Source: Rostratula benghalensis (Eukaryota; Chordata; Aves; Charadriiformes; Rostratulidae). Taken from it: a DNA stretch of 64,000 nt. A model generated the notes under the pieces. That model was not told the origin of the DNA. It searched no databases and worked only from the letters and a program-made list of their open reading frames with translations. The stretch spans positions 951,191-1,015,190 of the forward strand of contig VXAI01000191.1 in the NCBI GenBank assembly GCA_013399305.1. The letters run 5' to 3'. The position numbers and the translations under genes are program-made. Shown in pieces: positions 25,417-37,922 of the stretch (position 1 is the stretch's first letter; every line of letters starts with the position of its first letter).

Positions 25417-28400
25417 CAAAGATCCCTGCTATGACCAAGTCAAATTCCTGTCTTGTTAACAGTCCCCAGAATTAACATCTCTAAAATGTAATACTGTATG
25501 AGGCAATAAAGACAGTCCTAACTTTGCTCTATTTAGAACCAGAATCTAGCACGAAAAATGCCAGGTAAAAATTCTTGATTCTGATCCAACGGCCACTTCT
25601 CTACAGTCAAATGACTCCTCTTTCAGAGTCTATTTAGACCTTTTTGTTTTCTAGAAAGGCATTGAAATAGGAGCACTTGTGAAAGAACACAGGAAATCTA
25701 AGTCAGTTATATTTAATGGAAAAGGACCTGTTTGTACATTGGAATGAATCACCTGGAACTTAAAATGGTAATTCATATTCAAACACTCTAAATAATGATA
25801 TTTAAACACAGTTAGTGATATTTAAATGCATGTTTTAAAAGTTAGAATAATTATACCTTCAGCAGTTCTCCTTAGCTAACATTTCCATCAAGATGGTCCA
25901 ATTTTGCTAATCTTTTAGGTGTGAATTTGCAGAAATAGTACTTAACTATCAACTGGAAAGACTGTGGATAACTTTGGTTATGACTTGCACTTGATTTGTT
26001 AGATGTGGTACAGCTTTGGAGTCTTGTAACTCAGAATAAGAATGGAGGAAACCTACAAAATATCTGATGATTAAAAGATGTTTAAAACATGCTATGCACT
26101 CAAAATAATAATAAAAATAAAATTCCATCGCAGTCTGCTAATTTAGCTTCATTTCAATATTTGTCAGCACAGGTATCACCGCCTCTTTGATTTCACATTC
26201 TCCTTCAGACAAATTTGCCGGGTCAATGTATTTCTTTTGGTTACCATTTGTGCTGGGTACTAAATTAGCACATACACTTTTACAGGCAGTTTTTCTCAGT
26301 GCCAGTACATGTTTTCAACTCCAATTTTCTGTTGGAGAGTTTTGAACAATGCTGCCAGAGTTCTATATAAAATATTTAATCACTGAAAGTATCAAAATAA
26401 AATTGATTCTCCGTTGGGCTGTTATTAGCATCAGTGCTCCCGAGCTGAAAGGAGATTTTAGGGGACATATTTTCACAGTAAGCACGATGGCATTTTAATC
26501 TTGCAGTCACACTGAGTATAATTGGAGACAGGTGGCTAAAGCTCCACATTCTACTTCAAAAACATAGCGGTCTCTCCATTCAGATATGCCTAATAAAGTC
26601 TTAGCTTCATCCTGTTGTATTTTGCCAGCTGAACTTTGCAAAACAGAAGGCAACATGCAGTGTAAAGCATGTCCATGTGGATATCAGGTAGTTTAGGCCT
26701 ATACAATGCATGCTTCCAGTACTGTGTACTGTAGATTTTAACACAGAAAACACCACAGTGGCCATCTATTCTCATCCCCAGCTTTTCAATAGCCACAGAA
26801 TTTCAGGCAGTCATTTTTGCAGTGCATCTTGCAGACGGAAAGCTGATTCTGGGGAGGAGGCTATTTTGCTTCAAGAATTTTAGTTTATATTTTATAAAGC
26901 GGAAAATTAAAATTGAAGTATGTGTAAGGCTATGCATAAAAGGAATATGAAATTTCACATTTCAAGGATTTTAAACACCAAGCAGGGTACTATTTTAGAC
27001 AGGTTGCTATATAGCCAACATCTGCATGGTTTCTCATTGATTTGTCAGACGCAATGTTTTGCATCTAACTCTGCTCCTTGGCAGGCAGTGTGAGTTACTG
27101 ATTTGATCCAGGATGGAGATTCTTATGCCCCTAATGAAAAAATACCTTAAGACATCTGGGTGAAGAATGCTTCCTGTCCTGTGTAGAAGCATCAAGAAAC
27201 ATTTTGGAGAAATGTTTGCCAATTCTTGGGTTCTGTAACTGGAATTTTTTAAAATGACTTAAACAAGAGAGATCATGTCCTGTACATTATTTTTAGAATA
27301 ATGCCATCTGTTTCCCGTAGAAGCAATCAGAGAGGTATAAAACCACGTTCAAATAATGTAAATGTCAATTGTGAAAAAAAAAATATAAAAATCTACATTT
27401 CAAACTCCAGCATATTAATTTTCACAGACCTGCCTTCAATAATCCAGCTTTCTGGACTAGATATGTCTAGGAGCTAGGCATTCATTTACCCAAGTCTGCT
27501 GAGACCTCTTCTAGAAAGAGATGTAACAAACTTGCATATGATTAAGTTGGCTGCAAAATGTACTGCAGGGAATCTAATTTTAAAACAACTTAAATATACT
27601 GCTCCCACCTTTTGTATCAGAAACTATGATTTAAAGCACTTACCCTGAAGAAAAAGAGACAGGCCGAATTCCCTCTTCAGCCTTGAAAGGATTCAGACCC
27701 AGAATTCTTCCTTCACAGGTAACAGTTCTGACCAAAAAACTAGCATTCGGGTCAGGTAAGGACACTGGCAGAACCATTTAGACAGGATTATAGCCCAAAC
27801 CTTATGAACAAGGTCTGCAGCAAGGTACAAGGTGTGCTTGGAGTCTCCCATTCTGGCTTTAGAAGGTCTGCAATGTGAGCAGGGGATGAGGCTGTATTCA
27901 AGAACAGTGTTGTCTTATTGCAATCTTAATGTCCCACTGTGCAGCAACACATTATTTCTTTTTTTCCTGTCACACATGTAACTAAACCTTTTTGCTGTAA
28001 AATGGAGCATTTTTAGTGAGATGGCGATAGGATAAGCCTCTCTGTTTTTTCATTCCAGAATGATCTAGTCTTTAAAAGAAGCAGAGCTGTGTTTTCAGAT
28101 TTCTCAGGCCTAACAAAGGTGTTGTACTCCCCCTTTTTATTCTCAAGTAAATGCTCTATTAAGTAATTAGCATATCTTTAAATAAGATAGCAAACACTTC
28201 TTAAAACAACAAGGACTTTCTAGTCCTTATGCCTCATTACTGTATGATAAAAATGAACAGATTTCAGTTTCTCACCCGTTCCCAGCATTTTTTAACGGCT
28301 GGAATGTCTTGGGCTGCATTTTTGAGGCACCTCAGCCTTTGTGAAAAGGGAGCCTGTGGCCACATCTGTAATAGAACACAAAACATACTGCTGAGTTGCT

Positions 28401-30044
28401 AACAGAGTCCATGGCACAACTGTGGCCTGTAAGAAATGTTGCTTCCAGACAGGGCTTTGTCACAGCTCAGGGGTGAGGAGGCACCACGGAGCATCCAAGA
28501 ACAGCAGACTGGATGCAGTCATCCTGTTTTGATTAAGGAGGGAGCAAGCATAGCTGCCTGAACGCAAGTCATGCTGTGCCAGTCAAAGCATTAGAGGTGC
28601 TCCCTGTCCTATTTTTTTGTGGAAATGCAGATGAGTGCCTACTTCTGGCAACAAATTTCTCTCAAGGTGGCCAAGATCCAGAATTCTGAGTATGTAAATG
28701 TAGTTTGGGTATGTAATTTTAGTTAGCCTATGTCCTTTGCTACATCTACCACAAGTTCAACCCAGTGAACAGGTAGGTTCCCCGGAAAAGGATGAGCTTG
28801 CATCGTGCCTGTAAGGCCTTGTGCTTCACGTATTACACTGCTGACAAAAATCCTTGCTCAAGTCCTTTTATGCTGAGAAATGATGATTAGCACCAATTAT
28901 CTGAAATTGGTGGATTCGTGTACTGATTAACGCACTGCTCAGTACATCTCTAATGAAAGCCTGCTTCAGCAAATTGACTAAAGCAATCACTTTAGGCTTC
29001 CTAAGGATTTACAATGAAAAAATAAAAGCAAGCAAGAAAACAAACAAACAAAAAACAGTTAGTTTTAACCCTCACTGGAAGCCTTTGTCTAAAAACTCAC
29101 ATACAAGCAGGAAGTAATCTATGCAGTAAAAGCCACACAGATAATTCCTCACTAAATTATTTTCAAGGCTGTTTGTGTATACTCAATTTATCAGTTCCAT
29201 AAGGACTCAACACTTTCATAAGATAAGCACACAGATAATTTCTAAGACATGATTTTCTGTCTTCAGAGAGGTCAAAACAAAACCTAAGCAGCTGTTAATG
29301 TGTTTTTAATGAAAAGTACTAAATATATTTTTTTTTAACTTGGAAATTAATGAGAGCAATTAAAACTTGTTTTGATGTGGAAAAAAAAAACCCTATATTT
29401 TTTTATCTCCTAGAAAAATTAAACATGATCTTGGCAGTCTCTGGAGCTGTACAATAAAAAGAGAAGCAATTTGTAGATAATGTTCTAGCCATCAGATAGA
29501 GACATTAGAAGATCTGCATACACATTCCTGTGCTACCTATTGGGTGAGCATGGGTGTCTTTGCCCTGACAAAAGCCAGGAGGTAATGAGATGGGTCACAC
29601 AGTTGAGGAATAGTCTTCAGATCTCCTTCAGAAAAAGAAATCTGCCTCCACTGATCTGTATTGTGCCATTTAGATAGCATATTTTGACTTTACCATTTCA
29701 AATTAAGTTTTGCAACACTGAGATGTATAAATAGTATATTTTATATAAAAAATAAATCAAGATGCCATTTTTTCCTCTCAAAAAACTGGAGACATGGGTT
29801 TCAAAGCTAAACAAGAGATGAAAATTTGTTACTTTTATTTTCTCATCAAATGTTGAAATAAATATAATCCATCAAAACACATTCCTATTTTAAATCTGGC
29901 AGGACTGTATTTTGATTAAGTATTTGCTGCACCAAATAAATGCTCAATTAGATCTCAGCACCCTGCTTGTTTATATTCTCAGATCTAGTTGGAATTGTAG
30001 TGGTATTAAACCACTGAATTGATTGGTAACAGATGACATTGCTT

Positions 30045-30698
30045 CACTAAAGTCTAGTCATGCCTGACACATTTGGTGGCCTTCTACAACAATGTTACAG
30101 TGTTGGTGGATAAGGGAAGAGCAATTGATATAATCTACCTGGATTGTCCAAAGCATTTGATGGTCTCCTGTATGATATCACTGTCTCTAAATTGGAGAGA
30201 CATGGATTTGATGGATGGACCACTCAAAGAATTGGCTGGATGGCTGCACTCAAAGGGTTGCGGTAAATGGCCTGATGCCCAAATGGAGAACAGTGATGAG
30301 TGACAGCCCTCAGAGGTCAGTACTGGGACCAGTAGTGTTTAATTTCTTTGTTGGCAGCGTGCACAGTGGGATTGACTGCACCCTCAAAAAATTTCCTGGT
30401 GGCACCACACTGTGCGGAGTGTTTGATACACTGGGGGGACCTGGACAGGCTTGAGAAGTAGGCCTTTATGAACCTCATGAAGGTCAACAAGACAAAATGC
30501 AGTCATACAGCTGGGTTGGGGAAATCCAAAGCACAAATACAGCCTTGGTGGAGAATGGATTGAGAGCAGCCATGAGGAGAATGACTTAGGTTGTTTGTTC
30601 CCTGGTCTAGATGGAAGTGTCCTTGTCCATGGGAGGGGATTGGAACTAAATGATCTTTAAGGTTCCTTCCAACCCAAACCATTGTGTGATTCTATGAA
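30045..30698 (+). mobile_element. decayed CR1 LINE: RT segment fused to 3' tail
   Basis: The left 540 bases match part of the CR1 ORF2 reverse transcriptase in sense orientation. Recognisable pieces are KGRAIDIIYLD (from about 30112), the region GLMPKWRT...QRSVLGPVVFN (about 30260-30345) and GIDCTLKKF followed by LCGVFDT (30372-30434). Reading them requires at least one frame change near 30215-30300. The catalytic FADD box is FPGG at 30392-30403, so both aspartates are lost. After about 30590 the sequence jumps to the last 100 bases of the element (GGGATTGGAACTAAATGATC, then CCTTCCAACCCAAACC and GATTCTATGA). The rest of the reverse transcriptase and most of the 3' UTR are absent. It is non-functional. 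Confidence 0.92.
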
Positions 30699-33600
30699 AC
30701 TGCCATCTGCCTTCAGATGATAATCATAGAATACAACCTAGTCACTATGCCTCATTAAGAACAGAAAGTTTATAGAAAGTTGATTTTTCCTCATCTTTCC
30801 TATTTTATACCCCTAAAGATCCTGAAGGACATAAGCTTTGATTTTGGAAAAATAAAAATAATGTTTCCAGCTCAAAGCTTATGCTTAACTTAGGAAAACT
30901 TTTTTCACAGTACAGATGCACAGCAGCAAATACAGTGAAAATACACTCCGTGGTCTTAACTTTAATTATATTTCAAAAATCTAAGACACTGATGTTGTCA
31001 TAATTCTAATTATTCATGTGAGAATATAAATCCCAACCAAAACCTTTTTTTGAACATAGGTTCAATTTTTATTCTGCCCTCAGAATGGATGTAAGTTCCT
31101 ACTTATAAAATACATGTATAATCTTGACCACTGTCTTTATAATGACCTTAGTATCTGCCATTGAAAGTTCTTAAGAAATTTGATTATTACTATTCCATAT
31201 ATTCAAATTTTGTAGTGCTATGGGATGCACAGGATGCAATAGTATTAGTACCCCACTACCAGCACCCAAAATTAAGAAAATAAGGTATGGAAAAGATATT
31301 ATAGGGTTGGCTAACAGAACTCAGAGCTATTGATTTTCATTTATGGGTTTTAAATCACATGAGAGTTCTTATTCAATAAGCTTCAAGTTCCAGTACAGTT
31401 TTGGTATATAAACTATTACCCCCAATATATTTCATGATCCTCATAAATTTTACAACAGGCTATGTGAACAAACTTTTCTCCAGAAATATTCCTGATATCC
31501 GTGCTATTCACATGAGACATTGTGGCTAACACTGTTAGGAATGATGCTATAAAAAATAAAAATAAAGAGTCTTTATTATGTTTATATTTGTTAGAAATTT
31601 GCAGTCAGTGATGCTATCTTAAGAGGCATAATTATGTTTATATTCATTAGAATTTCACAAAATTAGCTCTTCTCCAATTACTAGCAATTTACAAATTCTT
31701 TTATTGCTATTTTTCATCCAGAAGTCTGTCTCACCGAGGTCAAAGCCCTTGTGGAGTCATACTGTTTAGCCTCCTTTCCCGATGTGTCACTAGATGATCA
31801 CTTGGATAAGTCCCATAGTCCACAAGGAACCACAACTAATTTTTTACCCCTGAGCTTTTCTCATAAATGCAACTAATACTATTCTGACTCTAACATTGCT
31901 TAGATATGAATAGCTTCTAGAGTTAATATTTTAATCTTTAATGCCGATAGACAGCAAATAAACAGAATATTACACCATGCACAATGTTGTTACACATCCC
32001 TGCAAATTTCTTCATAATTGCTGATTATTTTTATGGTGCCACATAATTGTACTTTGGAATGTAACTATCATTTAGAAGTCTGGAAGCCTACAATTCTCTA
32101 ACAACTTCAGTATGTGCCACATCTTCAGTAATTCCCTTCTCACTCCCACTTGTGATATGATAGCACCTGCACCAGTTACAGAAACTATTCAGGAGGAACA
32201 GCAGTATCAGAGAGATGGCTTCATTTCTCTACCTGGAAAAAAAAGTACGGAGCTATGCAGTCCATTAACTTTCTCCAGGACACCAGTGATTATTCTGTCC
32301 TCATTTTGGGGACAGCTATGCTGACTACAAGGACAGCTGTGGTAAGTATTTTCAATGTACTTTAAATTGCCATGGCAGAGAAAGAAAAGCAGAAAGAAGA
32401 AAGATTAAAGGAAGAGAGAAGGATTTTATGATCTGTCAAAAATTTAACTTTCTATGTTCTGAATATCTTTAGCCAGAATTAGCATTGTTTCAGCTAAACA
32501 TTGGGAAGAAATTCTAGGATCATATATTCATTTTTCAGGAATGCTGCTGGGACATGCCAGGACATGCTATGACAACAGTTGTCATAGCCAAAAATCTAGA
32601 GATCCAAACTAAAGAATATGGGTTTTTTCCAGTCTTTTGGTTTATAGTAAAGGCTCTTTATTTGCCAAATACCAAAATTCCTGATATCAGAATCCGGATC
32701 TATCTAATGAATATTAATAACATTAATAAAAAAGATCACATTAATAACATTATTTAAAAACATCTCATCTGGGGCCTTTCAGGAAGGAAAACATCAACTC
32801 TTTCCTATGGGTCTGTGAAGATCTCCAGTTTCTCTGTTGAATTACCTAAGCAGTCCTACAGTGCAAGTAATATAAACTGAGTTTAATACCAAATAAATAC
32901 CCAGAGCTGAGGGACTGGGAGCAGTTAGCTGCAATATCCTGGAGGAGGTAGTTTAAGTTTAAGGTTCAATAAGCAACAATGCACATTATTACCAGCTTTT
33001 TCTATATTCAAAGTTTCTAAAGAAATCTGTCTGACCCATGTATTAAGTGGACAAAAAATAACTGTACTGAAAAAGATAGAACCCTCAGTGAATGTAATCA
33101 GCTAGAAAAGGATGGAGTTACAACTGGCCTTTCAGTTGTGACATACATTGGAACTTGATCTCAAGGAACATCCCTTATTCCACACTGGCCAAAGAACTAA
33201 ATTAAAACTAAGTTAAAGCTCTGAATTAATTATTAAAATGTCCAATTATAAAATTATTTGGGGTATGTCTACTGCAACAGATCATAAAAACTAACACTGA
33301 GCACTACTTATGGTGATTTTTTTTTAGTCAAATGCATGGCCAGAAATGCAATTGATGTAAAAGGGTTCACAAAATATTTAGGCTGAGTTCTCAAAAACCA
33401 GGGTATTTACACAAAACTCAAGAAAATTTATTGCCTGTTAATTTAGTATACAAGCTATAAATTTAGTGTCATAGCCTGTCCAGATAGCTTTTTTAATTAG
33501 GATGTGAGCAATTCACTTCAAGATGCAACAAATGCAGAAATGAATATTAAATATTATTTGAAAATCAAAGAAAGTTAGAGCTCCAGTCAAGGAGACTCAG

Positions 33601-34330
33601 AAAAAATAAATTTATTAGAACTAGTTCTACAGCCTCTAAGCAAAGTACAACTTACCCTAATCTATTCCAAAATAATTTCATAATGGTAAAAAGCAATTCT
33701 GATGTGATTTCGATACAATCTGTACTCCCTAGGTACTCAGTTCTAGTTTTGTATAATTAAAGCAATGTATTTTCTTAATTATAATTCATATAACTACTTT
33801 AAAAAGTGTAGCTCTTGCATGGTGATACAGACTATATATTTGACATAAATATATACAGTCTGTGCTAACAAAAAGTTCAAGTGTAAAAACAAAATTTAAT
33901 TAGTAACAGCCAAAGCAAAGTGAAAAAAATATATTGCCTCATTACTGAAAATGCTAATAATGTCTATGCGGTAATATAATTTACTTCCATAAACCATAAT
34001 TCAGTCCTATTCACAGCTATGTTTGAGAGTTGCTATTTATATATATAAAAGAGTATTGCTAAAACAATATATAAAGGACTAAAGCTAAAAGAAGCCACCA
34101 CCAACAATTAAACCAGGTTTTTATTGCCTGCATTTATAGAAACAGAGATTCCCCCACTGAGTTTTTCATTTTCATAATTGAAACATCTGTCACAAACTGA
34201 AGAATTGTCACCAGAAGTTTTAAATCGCTTTGGAGAAAAAGCAGAACACCAACACCTGCACATCAAGGAATTTTCACTGGAATAGTAACTTCTTTATGAA
34301 AGGGTTTGCTTGAATCAGCCACCCTGTCCT
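30699..34330. other. gene-free AT-rich interval
   Basis: No supported gene. One short imperfect inverted repeat at 33827-33863 is listed separately. The segment 32112-32340 ends in a donor-like GTAAGT but has no convincing acceptor or conserved reading frame. Confidence 0.65.
33827..33863. repeat. short inverted repeat (hairpin)
   Basis: The left arm ACAGACTATATATTT (33827-33841) is complementary to the right arm AAATATATACAGTCTGT (33847-33863) apart from a two-base bulge, with a five-base spacer. It could form a cruciform or an RNA hairpin. The AT-rich core makes chance or slippage origin plausible. Confidence 0.6.
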
Positions 34331-34614
34331 TGCCACAGGCCAGGACCCTATGTCATCTCCCCCAGGGTTCATCATCCCCTGCCACAGCCCACGTCAGCTC
34401 CCTAGGGATCCACCAACCCTGCCACAGCATAGAACCCCACATCAGCTCCCCAGGGCTTCTACAACTCTGACCACAGCCCAGACCACCATGAGAGCTCCCC
34501 ACAGCTGCTACAACCCTGACCACAACCCAGGACCCCATGATTGCTCCCCAGGGCTTCTACAACCCTGACCACAGCCCAGAACCCCACGAGAGCTCCCAGG
34601 GCTCCCCTGCCCCT
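34331..34614 (+). repeat. 49-bp GC-rich minisatellite, six copies
   Basis: Six consecutive units begin at 34331, 34380, 34420, 34469, 34518 and 34567. Four are 49 bp, the second is about 40 bp (internal deletion) and the last is 48 bp. The shared core is CCACAGCCCAGAACCCCA followed by GAGCTCCCCAGGGCTTCTACAACCCT-like sequence, with several substitutions between units. The minus strand carries repeated GGG/GGGG runs. Frames crossing it (up to 153 codons on the minus strand) are explained by the repeat and the high GC content, not by a recognisable protein. Confidence 0.93.
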
Positions 34615-36623
34615 GAGACACCGCAGTGGGGTCAGTCTCCAGCTCCCCACAGGCCTGCCCTGCTCAGCCATGGGGCCCATTGAGCCAGACCCACCCAAGG
34701 GCCCGTGTCCCCACTCAGGCTCAGTCTGTCCCCAGGGAGATGTCTGATGCCTGGAGTTGGGGCTGTCACCAGTGCCCTGCTCCTGGCTGGGGGTGGAAGA
34801 AACCCTGGTTGTCCAGCTCCCTTGCCCTGGGGAAGGCTTCATGGCTCCTGACTGTGGTGAGCCACTAAGCCACAGCATACACCAACGGTTGTGACTTTCA
34901 GCCTGATCTCTGTGGTGCACAGCAGGGACACAGCCTGTAAGAGAGGGCAGGGTGTTAGGGCTTTACTTGAGTGTTGCCATATCAAACAAATACCTTATTA
35001 TCTTCCCTCTCTGCCCCAATATTGTGCCTACTACTGTTTGCATGGCTGCTGCGCCAAGAGCAGTGCCAGTACAGTCTTGCTGACATATGTTCAATCTGCT
35101 CTTAACAAGTTGCTCTTTTTTAACATAGACTGAGCTCCTGAGAGCCACTGCGTCACCCTGTCCCAGCCAGGTCTGCACATGGAAGGCAGAACAGCCCATT
35201 CCCAAGAGTGAGAAATACTGGAATCCTGCATCTCTGATCACCCTGGTGCTAATGCATTCAAATAAAAAAGTTCCTAAGGAGAGCTTAGGGAAAAGGGTTT
35301 AAAAGAATGTCAGGGTTTGATGCAAAAGGTGGAGATGGTAGCCCAGAGCCAACCCTTCCCTAAAAATAAGATACAATTTTAGAAAATACCTTTTTCAACT
35401 TAAAGTGTCATCCTGCCAGCTGTGGCTGGGTATGAATTTACTTCTTTGTGAATCTATATGCAGTTTTTAAGATAAAATGAATCTTCTTCAGACAAGAATA
35501 AAGTATAAAGCAGAAAATTCTGAAAAGCATAGTAGGTCAAAAGAATATCACAGAGCATTAGATTACTGAAAATATGTATGCCAATGAAGTGAAAAGCAGC
35601 CTGACTAAAGATGGAAAAAAGAAGGAATATTCAATTTTCCCTAATAGGGAAAATTACATCAAATATAGTCATCATGCAACCAAAATAAAATTTGCTTCGA
35701 CAGACCCATCTGATACTGGGAGAAATCAGATAGTGAAAACACTCGTGGAAGTTTTCTTCACTCATTTGAGTAGAACACAGCAGCTATGTGATCAAATTTA
35801 TCATCTGGCAAATATTCAGATTTCTGAAGTAAGTGTGCACCTCCAGTAAATTGAATTAAATGTTTGCTTGATTGTAACTTCATTAAAATAGCAATTGGAG
35901 GTCAGTAGGTGAGATAGTATCTAGCAGCATGGAACATAGTTTTGGACTCAATTTAATGAAAGAAACAACCTTTAGCTTCACAGTCTTCTTGAGTAGAAAG
36001 TAGATGACAACTAATTAACATTCTTTTCTACAGCTTTGCTTAGCTGCAGAAAACCGCATAGTGCAACCCCAACGATTTTATTTGCAGTGACACAATGCAG
36101 CTGGGGTTAGGGGTGGCTACTCCTCCAAAGAGTAAAGTCACAGGGTGGAAAATATGCTGCTGTCAGAAGTTGCAAACTCCATCTTTCCCCTGCTAATTGC
36201 TGTTACCCTCTCCTCCTCCTCACTGCCCTCTTTGCCTCCTGCTGCTGCCTCTGCTGACCTGAGAGCTGAACTGTTTGTATCAGCATGTCTTTAAGTGCTT
36301 CAGTCAGAAACAGCTTAAAAAATAAACAGGTCTTTGCTAGCTCAGCTTATTTTGACGGCAGCATCATAGGAACCATTCATAGAATCGGGAGGAGGTGACT
36401 TCCACAGGTTCTGGGTGAGGGCAGTAACTCGCCAGGCTGCTGGGTCTCCCCTTGGTAGGCACGATCATGGACTGCCTCTTTCCAATCTGAAGTCTCGTGT
36501 ATGAAGCTTTGTTCAGACACTTGAGAGCTTTTATTTCCCTCTCTCCTTTTTTTTTTGTCCCCCCAAAAGAAGAGGTAAAGAATTTAAAAACTATTTTGGT
36601 TTTGCTCCAGAAATTCAGTTTCA
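34615..36623. other. GC-rich island then unassigned AT-rich sequence
   Basis: From 34615 to about 34870 the sequence stays unusually G+C-rich and contains CCCAGGG/CCCTGGG motifs like those of the preceding minisatellite, but without a clear period. From 34890 to 35270 the composition is intermediate and might be an old repeat; I cannot name it. A pyrimidine-rich CTCCTCCTC/CTGCTGCCTCTG stretch lies at about 36205-36259. No gene is supported. Confidence 0.55.
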
Positions 36624-36705
36624 GAGCTGGATGCAGGACTCTAGGTGAAGTCTCACCGGAGTGGAGTAGAGGGAGAGAATCACCTCTCTCAACTTGCTGG
36701 CCACA
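36624..36705 (-). mobile_element. CR1 LINE internal scrap
   Basis: About 80 bases in antisense orientation match CR1 sequence just upstream of the usual 3' region: GAGCTGGATGCAGGACTC, GTGAAGTCTCACCGGAG, and then AGAATCACCTCTCTCAACTTGCTGGCCACA. The 3' tail is not adjacent, so the piece has lost both ends by decay or deletion. It lies inside chance frames of about 100-145 codons on both strands, which should not be taken as genes. Confidence 0.82.
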
Positions 36706-37922
36706 TGGACTTATGGAAGTACACTTAACAGCACTTATGGAAGTGCATTTTTTATTTCTTCCACATAAATCAGATAATAGAACTGTTTTCATCACCGCCA
36801 CCTTGTAAGTTTTCAGGTTAACAAGAAACTACATACAATTCAAACAAAAAAAAATAGGGGGAACATGAACCAGGTTAACAGACTTTTAATGCAGGCAAAG
36901 GGCAAAACAAGAAAGAAACAGAAAGTACAAATACAAATATTTTTGAACTCTTTTTTTTTTCTTTAATAATATATGTTATGATACATAGGAGTGAAAAGGA
37001 AAATATGGAAGAAAGGAAGAAAAGAGTCAGGGAAGAATGATTTCTTACGTGGCTGATTGATAGAAGGAACTTTCATTATAATCCTCACACTCTGATCATG
37101 CTGGAGACAAGAGGTATCCTTCTAAATTTATTCTGTTCTGGAAATAATTTCCTGATGCGCACCACTTTCATTCTATCCATAAAGTACACTTAATCTAGAA
37201 AAAAATAGTCACACTGGCCTTAATTTGATGAACTTCAGTAGGTATTCAGTCTTCTGACTCAAATTACATCCTTCAATGATTCCTGATTAGGGATGTTACC
37301 TGGATGGAACCCTGGTGAGCCTTTCTGTTTTCCAGTCAATCACATCTGGCAGTTGTTTGCCGGCCTTGCTTCTCCAGATGGTTCATCAGTACGTCCCTTT
37401 GGGCTGCTACGCACCTGGACAGCACTTGTGTCAGCCTAAGGACCCTCTGCATTCACCAGGTATCAAAGGGAAGCACATAGGTATACACAGGTTTTTTTAT
37501 GCAAGATGTTTTGCTGGGGGTCATAGGGGAAGGACAATTTTCTGTCCAAATTAAGGATCTATAATGTGGACATCTCCAGCCATCTGAGAGAGAAAAGATG
37601 ATTATCTCAGGGTCAGGAATCACCTTTTAAAGAGGACTTCCTTTCATGTCATCATCAGTACTGTGGTGTCTCAAATTATGTGATATGGGTCCAGGTATGA
37701 GTTGCTTCTCACCTAACTTCAGACACCTGATAGATTAGATGAATTACCATCACAAATGTCTGTTTCTCTCCACTGATGTTAAAGATAAACCTGTTCGAAC
37801 CTTCAGGAAGCAACAGCAGGAGATTTTTTTTTTTTTTTATTATAGGACATTTAGTGACCTTATAGGTTAACTAGCAATTTGACAATTGAAAAGGGTAACT
37901 GAAACTGAATTAAACAGTTTAT
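36706..37922. other. interval with one exon-like segment
   Basis: No transposon is recognised here. It holds a T-run at about 37826-37839 just before the LTR-like element and the exon-like segment 37336-37459, listed separately. Confidence 0.6.
37336..37459 (+). other. exon-like segment with open frame (unconfirmed)
   Basis: The segment follows a very good acceptor (CCTTTCTGTTTTCCAG) and is followed by CACCAG and GTATCA, a moderate donor. One frame is open across all 124 bases, starting SITSGSCLPALLLQMV and ending DPLHSPG. It is richer in G+C and CpG than its flanks. I recognise no protein family in the translation. In the same frame an ATG at 37315 opens a reading frame continuing to 37554, beyond the donor. 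It could be a coding exon of an unseen gene, a non-coding RNA exon, part of an old retroelement or chance. Confidence 0.25.

Larger units (their letters stand above)
15206..30044. other. gene-free AT-rich interval with microsatellites
   Basis: Nearly 15 kb without a supported gene. It holds a three-copy 13-bp tandem repeat (15472-15510), a 12-G run (18904-18915), a possible scrap of reverse transcriptase (22309-22356), a CTAT/AT microsatellite (23441-23486) and AT-rich tracts near 24819-24867 and 25349-25416. The stretch 19950-20340 is somewhat richer in G+C than its surroundings and might be an old repeat, but I cannot assign it. The remainder looks unique. Confidence 0.6.

Noticed and set aside
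27638..27660. Recursive-splice-like site on the minus strand (CTTTTTCTTCAG followed by GGTAAGTG)
   Set aside because: The acceptor AG and donor GT are separated by an extra G, so it does not have the AG-GT junction of a ratchet site.
32112..32345. Possible exon ending at the GTAAGT near 32341
   Set aside because: No adequate upstream acceptor with a polypyrimidine tract, and the reading frame stops before the donor.
34459..34920. 153-codon open frame on the minus strand
   Set aside because: It is created by the GC-rich 49-bp minisatellite and its flank. Frames on both strands are open there, and the translation is low-complexity with no recognisable domain.
36364..36801. 145-codon minus-strand frame and an overlapping 103-codon plus-strand frame
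   Set aside because: Part of the sequence is a CR1 scrap (36624-36705), both strands are open at once, and no protein family is recognisable.
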